27,929 nt of DNA. Source: Flemingiibacterium sp045635785 (lineage in GTDB: Bacteria > Bacillota > Clostridia > Oscillospirales > CAG-272). The stretch lies in NCBI GenBank assembly GCA_045635785.1, contig JAZTWJ010000063.1, forward strand, positions 1 to 27,929. Reading direction: 5' to 3'. Position numbers and translations under genes: made by a program. Below the pieces are notes generated by a model. The model ran no database searches and was not told the origin of the DNA. It saw nothing but the letters and a program-made list of their open reading frames with translations. Shown in pieces: positions 15,000 to 23,256 of this stretch (positions are counted from its first letter, which is position 1; every line of letters begins with the position of its first letter).

Positions 15000-15869
15000 T
15001 TATTTGAGCAGATTTTCCAGCTTGTCGGCTGCCTTGTCTAAATAATCGTTTTCCATCAGCTCCAGCATACCCTTGTCACAGAGCGCCGCGAGCTTGGGGT
15101 CGATGGGCATGGTTGCCAAAACGTCATAGCCGAATTTGCCTGCCACTTCATCAATATGGCTTTCACCGAAGATCTTATATTCCTTGCCGCAGTCGGGGCA
15201 TTTGAAGCAGGACATGTTTTCCACGAGACCGAGCACGGGAATATTCATCATCTTTGCCATATTTGCCGCCTTGGAGACGATCATGGAAACAAGCTCCTGA
15301 GGGCTGGTGACAATGATGATGCCATCCAGCGGAATGGATTGAAATACGGTCAGCGGAACATCGCCCGTTCCCGGAGGCATATCCACAAACATAAAGTCCA
15401 CGTCATCCCAGATCACATCGGTCCAGAACTGCTTGACGGTGCCCGCGATGACGGGGCCTCTCCAAACCACGGGGGTGGTTTCGTCGGACAGAAGCAGATT
15501 GACGGACATCATCTTGATGCCGGTTTTCGACTCGAGAGGGAAAATGCCGCCCTGACCGTCGCCGTTGACCTCGCCCTTGACACCAAACGACTTGGGAATG
15601 GAGGGACCGGTCACATCCGCGTCGAGGATGGCTGCGCTATAGCCGCGGCGGCTCATGATAACGGACAGAAGGGAGGTCACGATGGACTTTCCGACGCCGC
15701 CCTTGCCGCTGACAATACCGATGACTTTCTTTACGTTTGAAAGCTCATGGGGCTTTTCTAACAGACTTTGGGGTTCACGGGAGCTGCATTTTGCAGAGCA
15801 GGAGGAGCAGTCATGGGTGCATTCGGAAGACTGTTCGTCCTGCATGTTTTTAGAATCGTCTTGAATCAT
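15000..15869 (-). CDS. mrp: Mrp/Nbp35-family iron-sulfur cluster carrier ATPase
   Basis: This roughly 289-residue P-loop NTPase of the MinD/ParA class is a scaffold and carrier for Fe-S clusters. It has the deviant Walker A GKGGVGKS (55-62), DADVTGPSIP (83-92), DMPPGTGD (163-170) and the bridging-cluster motif C-F-K-C-P-D-C with Cys221, Cys224 and Cys227. The N-terminus has an extra cysteine cluster (Cys17, Cys21, Cys24, Cys28) that recalls the Nbp35 N-terminal ferredoxin-like site, though the spacing differs. The N-terminal DUF59 domain of many bacterial Mrp proteins is absent. The ATG at 15869 is 12 bases from AGGAG; a TTG three codons upstream at 15878 is an alternative. It has its own promoter. 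Confidence 0.93.
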   Translation of the reverse strand: MIQDDSKNMQDEQSSECTHDCSSCSAKCSSREPQSLLEKPHELSNVKKVIGIVSGKGGVGKSIVTSLLSVIMSRRGYSAAILDADVTGPSIPKSFGVKGEVNGDGQGGIFPLESKTGIKMMSVNLLLSDETTPVVWRGPVIAGTVKQFWTDVIWDDVDFMFVDMPPGTGDVPLTVFQSIPLDGIIIVTSPQELVSMIVSKAANMAKMMNIPVLGLVENMSCFKCPDCGKEYKIFGESHIDEVAGKFGYDVLATMPIDPKLAALCDKGMLELMENDYLDKAADKLENLLK

Positions 15870-15918
15870 TTTAAGCAATTACTCCTTTCAAAAGCATTAC
15901 ATTAAAGGGTGCCCTTAT

Positions 15919-15947
15919 ATTATAACTCAATTTCTCTCAATTTGCAA
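15919..15947 (-). promoter_or_regulatory. Promoter of mrp
   Basis: On the minus strand: TTGCAA (15947-15942), a 17-base spacer and TATAAT (15924-15919). An AAGGG/CCCTT inverted repeat lies just downstream near 15905-15916. Confidence 0.82.
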
Positions 15948-15996
15948 GCTTTTTTCGACTTTCATGAAATTTTTACGCTTTGTCAAAGTTTTCTGC

Positions 15997-16025
15997 TTGA
16001 AAGTGGCGGCTTTTTGGCGTATAAT
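15997..16025 (+). promoter_or_regulatory. Promoter of the zinc-ribbon membrane protein gene
   Basis: TTGAAA at 15997-16002, a 17-base spacer and TATAAT at 16020-16025. It is divergent from the mrp promoter. Confidence 0.85.
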
Positions 16026-16063
16026 GATGGAAACACACTCGTTTTCGGAGGAAACACACGGTT

Positions 16064-16459
16064 ATGAAAGAAAAATTGGCTCGATTTTTTTACGGAAGAT
16101 ACGGCATGGATACCTTTGGATGGGCGCTGATCATCGCCTCGATGGTGCTGACCTTCCTCTCCTCGCTGTTTGAAAGCGGCTTGTTGATGCTTCTTTCCTA
16201 TGCGCCGATCGTGTATGCGATCTTTCGCGTTCTCTCGCGCAATATCACAGCGCGCGCGGCGGAAAACCGCAAATTTCTTGGCGTTTGGAAGCCCTTGAAA
16301 AAATGGTTCAAGCTGCAATACAATCGCATCCGCGATATTCGCACGCATCGCTATTTCGCCTGCCCAAGCTGCAAAAACAATCTGCGTGTGCCGAAGGGAC
16401 GCGGGGAGATCACCATTACCTGCCCCGTTTGCAAAACGAGATTTGACCGCAAATCCTGA
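16064..16459 (+). CDS. Two-helix membrane protein with C-terminal zinc ribbon
   Basis: A 131-residue protein of unknown function. The N-terminal part has two membrane helices (about 17-35 and 39-57), followed by a basic linker. The C-terminal end is a compact zinc ribbon with Cys100-P-S-Cys103 and Cys120-P-V-Cys123. The ribbon should lie on the cytoplasmic side, given the basic residues before it. It sits alone between its own promoter and terminator. Similar small proteins occur in Clostridia without assigned role; I cannot give a function. Confidence 0.75.
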   Translation: MKEKLARFFYGRYGMDTFGWALIIASMVLTFLSSLFESGLLMLLSYAPIVYAIFRVLSRNITARAAENRKFLGVWKPLKKWFKLQYNRIRDIRTHRYFACPSCKNNLRVPKGRGEITITCPVCKTRFDRKS

Positions 16460-16483
16460 CCTGACCGCATGCTTTTTCATTGG

Positions 16484-16513
16484 ATCCGCCCTTGCTGAAG
16501 GGCGGATTTTTTC
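16484..16513 (+). terminator. Terminator of the zinc-ribbon protein gene
   Basis: A perfect 10-bp stem (16484-16493 with 16498-16507) with loop GCTG, followed by TTTTTCG. Confidence 0.92.
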
Positions 16514-16574
16514 GTTTGAAAGCGACTGCCATTGCATCAAACAGATGCCCGTTTAATTAATTTACAAATTTTCC

Positions 16575-16603
16575 TTGCATCCTATGAGAAAATATGGTAC
16601 AAT
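16575..16603 (+). promoter_or_regulatory. Promoter of the rimM-trmD-murJ operon
   Basis: TTGCAT at 16575-16580, a 17-base spacer, and TACAAT at 16598-16603 preceded by TGG (extended -10). An 8-bp leader hairpin (16648-16655 with 16659-16666) ends one base before the AGGAG of rimM and could affect its translation. Confidence 0.82.
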
Positions 16604-16677
16604 ATAAGTAACTGACCTACTTGAATGAATGCTCGGGAATTAAGGAAGCTTTCGCTTGGCGAAGGCAGGAGAATGAT

Positions 16678-17232
16678 ATGGAAAAAGAGCAATATCTGGA
16701 ATGCGGAAAGATCATCAACACCCACGGTGTGCGCGGTGCGTGCAAGATCGAGTCGTGGTGCGACTCGCCCGAGGTGCTGTGTGAACTGAAACGCCTGTAT
16801 TATAAGAAAAAAGAGGAATATATTGAGCTGACCGTCACCAAAGCATCGGTGCACAAGGGCTGTGCGCTGGTGTATTTTTGGGGAATCGACGACATCGAAT
16901 CGGCACAGCTTCTCAAAAACCGTGTGGTATATGCGGACAGAGAGGACATTGAACTGCCGGACGACCGCGTTTTCATCGCGGACATCATCGGACTTCCCGT
17001 TTTTGAGGAGGGGAGCGGCAGAAAGCTCGGCGTGATGGTGGATGTGATCGAAAATCCCTCCTCGGATCTGTTCTGCGTAAAGAAAGCGGACGGCAAAGAG
17101 GAGCTGGTTCCGGCGGTGGATGCTTTCATCGGACATATCGACGACGAGGGCGTTTATCTGCGGCTGATCCCCGGCATGTTTGACGGCGCGGAGGAGATCA
17201 TCGCAGAGAAAGGCGAAAACGATGAGATTTGA
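16678..17232 (+). CDS. rimM: 16S rRNA processing protein RimM
   Basis: This 184-residue 30S maturation factor assists formation of the 16S rRNA 3' head region and binds ribosomal protein S19. The N-terminal beta-barrel begins with YLECGKIINTHGVRG (6-20), the family's hallmark. The C-terminal PRC-barrel has VFIADIIGLPVFEE, LGVMVDVIENPSSDLFCV and ELVPAVDAFI. Length is normal. AGGAG (16667-16671) lies 6 bases before the chosen ATG; a longer reading from 16621 lacks a ribosome site. It overlaps trmD by 11 bases. The usual upstream partners rpsP and the KH-domain gene are not here; instead a terminated zinc-ribbon gene precedes it. Confidence 0.94.
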   Translation: MEKEQYLECGKIINTHGVRGACKIESWCDSPEVLCELKRLYYKKKEEYIELTVTKASVHKGCALVYFWGIDDIESAQLLKNRVVYADREDIELPDDRVFIADIIGLPVFEEGSGRKLGVMVDVIENPSSDLFCVKKADGKEELVPAVDAFIGHIDDEGVYLRLIPGMFDGAEEIIAEKGENDEI

Positions 17233-17983
17233 CATCATGACGCTTTTTCCCGAGGTGGTGAATATGGTGCTGGGCTCCAGTATCATCGGACGTGCACAGG
17301 GAAACGGATTGGTCGAGGTGCATGCGCACAACATTCGCGATTTTTCGCAGAATAAGCACCGCCGCGTGGATGACACGCCATATGGCGGCGGCATGGGGAT
17401 GCTAATGAGCGCAGTGCCGATCTACGGCTGTTATCAGTCGATTTTAGAGGCACAGCGCGAAGCGGATGCCATGCGGGAATCGCCTGCAAAGCGTCGGGTG
17501 ATCTATCTTTCTCCCCGCGGGAAGGTGCTTACCCAACAGCATGCCTATGAGCTGACAAAATATGATAATCTGATTTTGCTGTGCGGACATTACGAGGGTG
17601 TGGACGAGCGCATCATCGAGGAAATTGTGGATGAGGAGCTTTCCATCGGCGACTATGTGCTGACGGGCGGCGAGCTTCCTGCATGCGTGCTGGTGGATTG
17701 CATCTCGCGGATGATAGACGGCGTGCTCACAAACGATGATTGCTGGAAGGGCGAAAGCATTGCTTCGGGTATGCTCGAATATCCGCAGTACACCCGCCCC
17801 TATGATTTTATGGGGCGTTTGGTGCCGGAGGTGCTTCTTTCGGGGCATCATGCCAACATTGAAAAATGGCGGCATGAGCAGGCAATGAAAAAGACGCTTG
17901 CCTGCCGTCCCGATCTAATAGAGAGCGGCGTATGTCTGCAATGCAAGGAAACGGAAAATAACGGCGATGAACATGAGAAGTAA
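17222..17983 (+). CDS. trmD: tRNA (guanine-37-N1)-methyltransferase
   Basis: This 253-residue SPOUT-class enzyme makes m1G37 next to the anticodon in tRNAs for Leu, Pro and Arg, preventing frameshifts. It begins MRFDIMTLFPE as in the family. TPYGGGMGM lies at 52-60. The trefoil-knot AdoMet site shows GHYEGVDER (122-130) and SIGDYVLTGGE (141-151). The start at 17222 is inside the rimM end, so the genes are coupled. Its 3' end overlaps murJ by 17 bases. The ribosomal protein gene rplS, which commonly follows trmD, is absent. Confidence 0.97.
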   Translation: MRFDIMTLFPEVVNMVLGSSIIGRAQGNGLVEVHAHNIRDFSQNKHRRVDDTPYGGGMGMLMSAVPIYGCYQSILEAQREADAMRESPAKRRVIYLSPRGKVLTQQHAYELTKYDNLILLCGHYEGVDERIIEEIVDEELSIGDYVLTGGELPACVLVDCISRMIDGVLTNDDCWKGESIASGMLEYPQYTRPYDFMGRLVPEVLLSGHHANIEKWRHEQAMKKTLACRPDLIESGVCLQCKETENNGDEHEK

Positions 17984-19562
17984 CGGGAACAAAAGGGACG
18001 CTTCCTCCGTCAATGCAAAAAGAGCGGGCGGAACGGTTGTGTTGATGATGGGGGCGACGGTGATCGCCAAGCTTCTCGGCATGCTCCGCGGTGTCTTACA
18101 GGCAAACGCCTACGGCACCTCTGCCGAGGCGAACGCCTTTACGGCGGCATCCAAGCTGCCGCTGGCGTTTTTCGATATGTTCCTTGCCGCGGCGGTACTC
18201 GGCTGCTTTATCCCTGTCTATAACAGCTTCAAGGAAAAGGACGCAGACCGCGTCACAAGTCCCGAAGCGGATCGGTTTGCCTGCATCTTTTTGAATTTCA
18301 TTATGCTGCTTTGCGGCATATTGGCGGCGATCGGCATTATTTTTGCCGAACCGTTCATCGGGCTGATCACAAGCGGTCTTGACGTGGCAACCACCGCTCT
18401 GGCGGTGAAGCTGACGCGCATCATGTTCCCTTTGGTGATCTTCACCGGCGCCGCATATACGCTGGTGGGCGTTTTGCAATCGAAGGGCTCCTTCATTGCG
18501 CCGGCGCTGATCAGCGCGGTATCCAATGCGGGCGTGGTACTGTATCTTGCGCTGTTTAATGCGCCTCTTGGCGATAAGGGAATCTACGGATTGGCGGTGG
18601 CATATTTTTTGTCATGGCTGATTCAGCTTTTGACATTGATCCTTCCCTTATATAAGCAGGGGTTTTCCTATCGCCCCATTTTTGATCTGAAGAATCCGGC
18701 GCTCATCCGCGCCATCAAAATGGCACCGCCCATTATGCTCGGCTCATGGCTGGCACCCGTCGGCACACTGCTCGGGCAGTATTTCGCCGCACAGACGGCG
18801 GCGGGCGGCATTGCGGGAGCCACCACCATGTTCGATTATGCGAACAATATTTATATCATCATCGCAGGTACGCTGACTTATAGCATCTGCAACTACACCT
18901 TCCCGAAGATTTCCCGCCTTTCGGCAAACAAAAACAGCGCGGGATTTATTGAAACGGTGCAGGGCGGACTTCACTCGGCGCTGTTCATTGTGGTGCCGTT
19001 CATGGCGGCGGCGATGGTGCTGGCGGGTGAGGGGACGGCGGTGCTGTATATGCGCGGTGCGTTTACATCCGATGATGCTTTTTACACGGCAAAGGCACTT
19101 TACTTTATTCTTCCCGCCATGCCGTTTTTCTGCGTGACGGAGCTGTTCTCGCGTGTGTTTTATTCCATGGGACAGCCGCGCGTGCCCATGTATGCGGCAC
19201 TGGCGGGTATCACAGCCAATTTGGTCACAGGCTTTTCGCTGAAGGCGTTAGGACTGCTTGACATCGGCGTGGTGGGCGCGGCAAATGCCATCGGACAGCT
19301 TGTGTCTGCCGTGGTATTGCTGATTTTTGCCGCAAAGCGGACAAAGGGCTTATTCACGCAAAAATTCGCGGTGGATTTGATAAAGATCATGCTCGGCGGA
19401 GTGATCGTGTTCGCGATCGCGCTCGGCATGCGGATGCTTACGGCAAGCGATCCCTATACGGCATCCCTGTTCACCAACATTTGGAAGGCGATGGTCATCT
19501 TCCTGCCCGCCGCCGCCGCGTATGGGATCTATACAAAAATGATGCGCATTCGCTTTACCTGA
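17967..19562 (+). CDS. murJ: Lipid II flippase MurJ
   Basis: This 531-residue polytopic protein belongs to the MurJ/MviN branch of the MOP superfamily, which moves lipid II across the membrane for peptidoglycan synthesis. It has about 14 hydrophobic segments. The first carries AKLLGMLRGVLQANAYG, with the conserved Arg of the central cavity, followed by the EANAFTAASKLP segment typical of the family. Length is normal. The ATG at 17967 lies inside trmD; an ATG two codons later (17973) is an alternative, and neither has a strong ribosome site, consistent with coupling to trmD. Because an O-antigen-ligase-like gene follows, it may instead flip another lipid-linked envelope unit. Confidence 0.9.
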   Translation: MNMRSNGNKRDASSVNAKRAGGTVVLMMGATVIAKLLGMLRGVLQANAYGTSAEANAFTAASKLPLAFFDMFLAAAVLGCFIPVYNSFKEKDADRVTSPEADRFACIFLNFIMLLCGILAAIGIIFAEPFIGLITSGLDVATTALAVKLTRIMFPLVIFTGAAYTLVGVLQSKGSFIAPALISAVSNAGVVLYLALFNAPLGDKGIYGLAVAYFLSWLIQLLTLILPLYKQGFSYRPIFDLKNPALIRAIKMAPPIMLGSWLAPVGTLLGQYFAAQTAAGGIAGATTMFDYANNIYIIIAGTLTYSICNYTFPKISRLSANKNSAGFIETVQGGLHSALFIVVPFMAAAMVLAGEGTAVLYMRGAFTSDDAFYTAKALYFILPAMPFFCVTELFSRVFYSMGQPRVPMYAALAGITANLVTGFSLKALGLLDIGVVGAANAIGQLVSAVVLLIFAAKRTKGLFTQKFAVDLIKIMLGGVIVFAIALGMRMLTASDPYTASLFTNIWKAMVIFLPAAAAYGIYTKMMRIRFT

Positions 19563-19581
19563 ATTTGAAGGGGGTATATGC

Positions 19582-21507
19582 TTGAAAAAAAACGGAAACA
19601 GAACCGATCAATTGCAGTTTATCGGAACGCTTTTCTCCGCTTCGCTGATTCTCAGCACCTTGGGGCGATTGGGCGCGGCGATCTACAAACAGCTGCAAAA
19701 CGGTCTGTTCGGCGCAATGTTCACATCCTACGATCGCTGTCAAAGGGCGGTTTCGGAAAGCTTTACCGCACAAAAATTAGCGCAGACCGATCTTAATCGG
19801 CGCATTGTTTCTCCCACCAAACGATACATTGCGCGCATTTGTGAAAACAGTACGGTGCTGGAATACATCGTGCGAAAGCTTGACCGTATGCTTTGCTGTT
19901 CCATGCGCGTGTACGGAACCTTTATGTTTTCCGCCACGTTGTACAGCGCGATCGCGTTTGTGCTCAAAACGATGTATTTCACCGATGTGCCGCAGTCTGC
20001 GTCAAGGCTGGATCACATGGATCTGGGCACGGTGGTGATGCTGGTATGCATGCTGATCGCCTCGGTGGTGATGATCGCCTCGCGTGATACGCTGGCGGGA
20101 ACGCTTTCTTCAAGCAGGATCACTCGATTCGTTTTGCTGAACATCATTGGTGTTCGACGCGAAAAGATCGACGGCAGAGAAGAGGTGGAGGGCCATTCCA
20201 ATGTGGCGTTTATCGCCGGTCTGATATTTGGTATTGCATCCTTTGAATCGGGGCCGCTTTTGCCGCTGCTTCTGATTTTTGGCTGTATTGCGATGCTGCT
20301 GGTGCTGTCAACGCCCGAATGCGGCGTGGTGGTGATCCTTGCGGTGCTTCCCTTTGCGCCGACCATGGGTCTGGTGGCGGCGGTGCTTTTTACCGCGCTT
20401 TGCTTCTTTATCAAGGTCGCGCGCGGAAAACGCTCCATTCGTTTTGATCTGCTCGACGGTTTCATTTTTGTTTTCCTCTTGCTCACGGTAGGCGGCGGCT
20501 TGATCGCGGCATCCGGAAAAAGCATGTATCCAATGCTGGTTTATGCGGCGTTTATGCTCGGCTATTTCCTTGTTGTCAATCTGATCCGCTCCATGGAGTG
20601 GCTGATGCGCTGTCTTGTGGGGCTGATCGGCTCCTGCACGCTTGTTTCCGCATACGGTCTGTATCAGAATTTCTTTGGAACCGTGTCGAAAACATGGCAT
20701 GACTCCAACATGTTCAGCGAGATCGAAGGCCGCGTCGTTTCCACCTTTGAAAATCCGAATGTGCTGGCAGAATATCTGATCATGCTTTTGCCGCTGATTT
20801 TTGCCATGCTGCTCTGTGCAAGGACGACTTCCTCAAAAACGGCGATTGCCCTTGCAGGGCTGATGACGGGCTGCTGTCTTATCTATACATGGTCGCGTGG
20901 CGCATGGCTTGGCTTTTTGATCGGAACTGTCATCTTCTTTTTGATAATCAGCCGTCATACCGTAACGGCAATGCTGTTTGGCTGTTTGGGTGTACCGTTT
21001 TTGCCGTTTGTTTTGCCCGAAAGCATCACCAAACGCTTCCTAAGCATCGGAAATCTCGGTGATTCCTCCACCTCTTACCGTGTCAACATTTGGCGCGGTG
21101 TGGGCAAAATGATCGAGGACTTCGGGCTGAGTGGCGTGGGCATCGGAACGGATTCCTTCCGATGCGTCTATCCGCTCTATTCGCTTGCCGGCATCGAAGC
21201 CGCACCCCATGCGCACAATCTGTATTTACAGATCGTGGTGGAGATCGGCGTTGTGGGACTTGTCGTATTTCTTGCCGCAATTTTTGTGTATGCCATCGGC
21301 AGCTTTTCGCTGCATGCCCTCGAAGCACGCAAGGAAAAACTGCTTTCCACAGGCATATTCTGCGGAATACTCTCTGTTCTTGCGCAGGGCATGACGGATT
21401 ATATTTGGTACAATTACCGCGTGTTTTTAATGTTCTGGCTTCTTGTTGGACTAGGCGCCGCCGTGCGTAGGATCCTGTCGGCAAGCGCAGTCAAGGACCA
21501 ATTTTAA
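19582..21507 (+). CDS. O-antigen ligase/polymerase family membrane protein (Wzy_C type)
   Basis: This 641-residue polytopic protein has a Wzy_C/WaaL-type core in its C-terminal two thirds: FENPNVLAEYLIMLLPL, WSRGAWLGFLIG, the periplasmic segment SYRVNIWRGVGKMIE and HAHNLYLQIVVEIGVVGL, with the His-rich motif typical of ligases and polymerases that use undecaprenyl-linked glycans. The first roughly 190 residues are unusual: a largely soluble, basic region with amphipathic stretches, then a helix near residues 115-135. The start is TTG at 19582, supported by AAGGGGG (19568-19574) 7 bases upstream. It lies 19 bases after murJ and is probably cotranscribed, so it likely polymerises or ligates a surface glycan. 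The exact glycan is unknown. Confidence 0.83.
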   Translation: MKKNGNRTDQLQFIGTLFSASLILSTLGRLGAAIYKQLQNGLFGAMFTSYDRCQRAVSESFTAQKLAQTDLNRRIVSPTKRYIARICENSTVLEYIVRKLDRMLCCSMRVYGTFMFSATLYSAIAFVLKTMYFTDVPQSASRLDHMDLGTVVMLVCMLIASVVMIASRDTLAGTLSSSRITRFVLLNIIGVRREKIDGREEVEGHSNVAFIAGLIFGIASFESGPLLPLLLIFGCIAMLLVLSTPECGVVVILAVLPFAPTMGLVAAVLFTALCFFIKVARGKRSIRFDLLDGFIFVFLLLTVGGGLIAASGKSMYPMLVYAAFMLGYFLVVNLIRSMEWLMRCLVGLIGSCTLVSAYGLYQNFFGTVSKTWHDSNMFSEIEGRVVSTFENPNVLAEYLIMLLPLIFAMLLCARTTSSKTAIALAGLMTGCCLIYTWSRGAWLGFLIGTVIFFLIISRHTVTAMLFGCLGVPFLPFVLPESITKRFLSIGNLGDSSTSYRVNIWRGVGKMIEDFGLSGVGIGTDSFRCVYPLYSLAGIEAAPHAHNLYLQIVVEIGVVGLVVFLAAIFVYAIGSFSLHALEARKEKLLSTGIFCGILSVLAQGMTDYIWYNYRVFLMFWLLVGLGAAVRRILSASAVKDQF

Positions 21508-21525
21508 CGGGAGGAAACAATCACA

Positions 21526-22026
21526 ATGGGAATCAATAAAACGAAAAAACGTAAGTTCAATGTAATGGATGCCATCATTTTGGTTTTGATCGTAGCCGTG
21601 ATCGCGGTCGTCGCCGTGTTTGCCGGCCTGAGAAGCACCGGCGCGGTGACCGATGTCAAGGAGACGGGGATCGAATATGTGGTGGAATTCCGTCAGATCC
21701 GCGAGGAATTCGCTGATAATTTCAAGGAAGGCACGCTTGTTTCCGATGCGGTGGCAAAATATCAGCTTGGAGAAGTTGTTGCGGTGAACGTGGAGAATGC
21801 CACCTACAGCAGCAACGATCTGAAAACAAACGAGCTGGTGATATCCGACTATCCCGAACACATCAATGTGCAGTTGACCATCAAAGCCACGGCGACCTTC
21901 AATGAGCAGGGACTCTATTATTTGGGTGGAGGATACCAACTTTCCGTTGGTTCCACCGTCCATGTACGCACGCCTGATTTCACGGGTACGGGATATTGCA
22001 TCGAAATGAAAAAAACGGAGGCATAG
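21526..22026 (+). CDS. DUF4330-type single-pass membrane protein (copy 1)
   Basis: A 166-residue protein with a basic cytoplasmic N-terminus (KTKKRKF), one membrane helix (about 15-34, starting at the family hallmark FNVMDAIILVLI), and an outer beta-rich domain of about 130 residues. This architecture fits DUF4330, found in cyanobacteria and Firmicutes near envelope glycan genes; its role is not known. GGGAGG lies 8-9 bases before the ATG. It follows the polymerase gene by 18 bases and precedes a second copy by 2 bases. It may be an accessory or adaptor of the polymerase, but this is inference. Confidence 0.75.
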   Translation: MGINKTKKRKFNVMDAIILVLIVAVIAVVAVFAGLRSTGAVTDVKETGIEYVVEFRQIREEFADNFKEGTLVSDAVAKYQLGEVVAVNVENATYSSNDLKTNELVISDYPEHINVQLTIKATATFNEQGLYYLGGGYQLSVGSTVHVRTPDFTGTGYCIEMKKTEA

Positions 22027-22028
22027 GC

Positions 22029-22544
22029 ATGAGCGAGAAAACAACGGTTACAGCAAAGAAAAAGCTAAAACCCAATGTCGTGGATTTTTTGATAATTCTG
22101 ATCATTCTCGGCGTGATCGCAAGTCTAGCACTGCGTGCCGGCGTGCTCAACAAAAGCGTGTCGAACCATACGGAGATGCAGGAAGCGGTCGTTTCTTTCT
22201 TGGTTTTGGATATCAACAACAATTCGGGCGAATATTTCCGTGTTAACGAAACGTTTTACATTAAAAATCCGGTCTTGAAGCTCGGCGAGCTGACATCGGT
22301 GCAGATCATGCCCGCAGAGGTGTTTGTCAGCGGTGAAGACGGAAAAATGGTGAAAACCTATTCAAACAACGCTCGCATTGATGTGCGCGGCACATTCGCG
22401 AGTGAGGGGATCTTCAGCGATGCAGGCTTCCTTTTGGGCGGCTCCACCTATATTGCGCCGGGAAGCAAGCTGGAGGTGCAAAGCGCCGATATTTCTGTGA
22501 CGATGATGATCACGGATGTTCAAAAAACGGATTCGGAAAAATAA
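22029..22544 (+). CDS. DUF4330-type single-pass membrane protein (copy 2)
   Basis: A 171-residue paralogue-like neighbour of the preceding protein: a basic N-terminus (AKKKLKP), then NVVDFLIILIILGVIASLAL as the helix with the same N/V-V-D start, then an outer beta-rich domain. The two outer domains share shape and ending (a strand closing with CIEMKK in copy 1 and VTMMITDV in copy 2) but are diverged. GGAGG (22017-22021) lies 7 bases before the ATG. It is the last gene of the operon that starts at rimM and is followed by a terminator. Confidence 0.73.
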   Translation: MSEKTTVTAKKKLKPNVVDFLIILIILGVIASLALRAGVLNKSVSNHTEMQEAVVSFLVLDINNNSGEYFRVNETFYIKNPVLKLGELTSVQIMPAEVFVSGEDGKMVKTYSNNARIDVRGTFASEGIFSDAGFLLGGSTYIAPGSKLEVQSADISVTMMITDVQKTDSEK

Positions 22545-22549
22545 CAAAA

Positions 22550-22581
22550 GATGCCTTCGATGCAAATCGGGGGCATTTTTT
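22550..22581 (+). terminator. Terminator of the rimM-to-DUF4330 operon
   Basis: A 12-bp stem with G-T pairs (22550-22561 with 22566-22577) and a GCAA tetraloop, followed by a T-run. It lies 5 bases after the last stop codon. Confidence 0.83.
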
Positions 22582-22696
22582 CATCGTGGAGAATACCCAT
22601 AAGCGAAACCGTTCTTTTGTGCGTTTTTTTAGCGATTATACAGAAATCTACAGAGAAATTAACTTTGGTAATGGTAAATTATATGCAAAAAAACTA

Positions 22697-22730
22697 TTGA
22701 TTTTATTATAAAAATTTGATATACTATAAT
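22697..22730 (+). promoter_or_regulatory. Promoter of the HPr gene
   Basis: TTGATT at 22697-22702, 17 bases, then TATACT at 22720-22725; an overlapping TATAAT at 22725-22730 is an alternative -10. A leader of about 110-120 bases follows before the ATG at 22851. I saw no gene in 22582-22850 and no cre-like site that I would defend. The stretch 22640-22735 is very A/T-rich. Confidence 0.7.
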
Positions 22731-22850
22731 CAGTATATTATTATGTGAGCTAGATGCCGGTTACGCGCCGTCCGACGAATGATGGATTTGACTGCGATTC
22801 AGACCGGATACGAACGAATTCATCAGAAATTTTTAGAAGGAGAGAATGTA

Positions 22851-23114
22851 ATGACTTCCCGTAACGTAACGATCAAAAACAATGTTGGATTGCATGCGAG
22901 ACCTGCTACTTTCTTTATTCAAAAGGCAAATTCTTACCAAAGCTCCATTTGGGTTGAAAAAGAGGACAGACGTGTCAATGCAAAGAGCTTGCTCGGCGTG
23001 CTTTCTCTTGGCATCACCAAGGGCATGACCATCACACTCATCGCTGACGGCAGTGACGAAAAGGATGCGCTGGAAGGTCTGGCAGAGCTTATTGATACCG
23101 GATTCGGCGAATAA
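22851..23114 (+). CDS. ptsH: HPr family phosphocarrier protein
   Basis: This 87-residue protein carries phosphate from Enzyme I to sugar permeases in the PTS. His15 in NNVGLHARPA is the catalytic phosphorylation site, and Ser46 in NAKSLLGVLSLG is the HPr kinase site used in Firmicutes catabolite control. Both are intact, so it is HPr rather than the His-less Crh. The start is chosen at 22851 because AAGGAG (22837-22842) lies 8 bases upstream; earlier in-frame ATGs lack it. No ptsI is adjacent, so it is a stand-alone gene, and a second HPr elsewhere is possible. It is followed by a terminator. Confidence 0.92.
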   Translation: MTSRNVTIKNNVGLHARPATFFIQKANSYQSSIWVEKEDRRVNAKSLLGVLSLGITKGMTITLIADGSDEKDALEGLAELIDTGFGE

Positions 23115-23134
23115 GCAACGAAACTAAATTTCAT

Positions 23135-23180
23135 GACGAGTCGCGGTTTGGCAGTGTCAACGCTGGCTCGTCTTTTCTTT
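23135..23180 (+). terminator. Terminator of the HPr gene
   Basis: An 8-bp stem (23135-23142 with 23165-23172) with a 22-base loop, followed by TTTTCTTT. Confidence 0.7.
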
Positions 23181-23256
23181 CGAGCGAAAGGAATCGGAAC
23201 TGCCCATAAAAATCCACAGGAAGGGAGACTTGCAAGCGCAGGTCACGGTCATAAGT

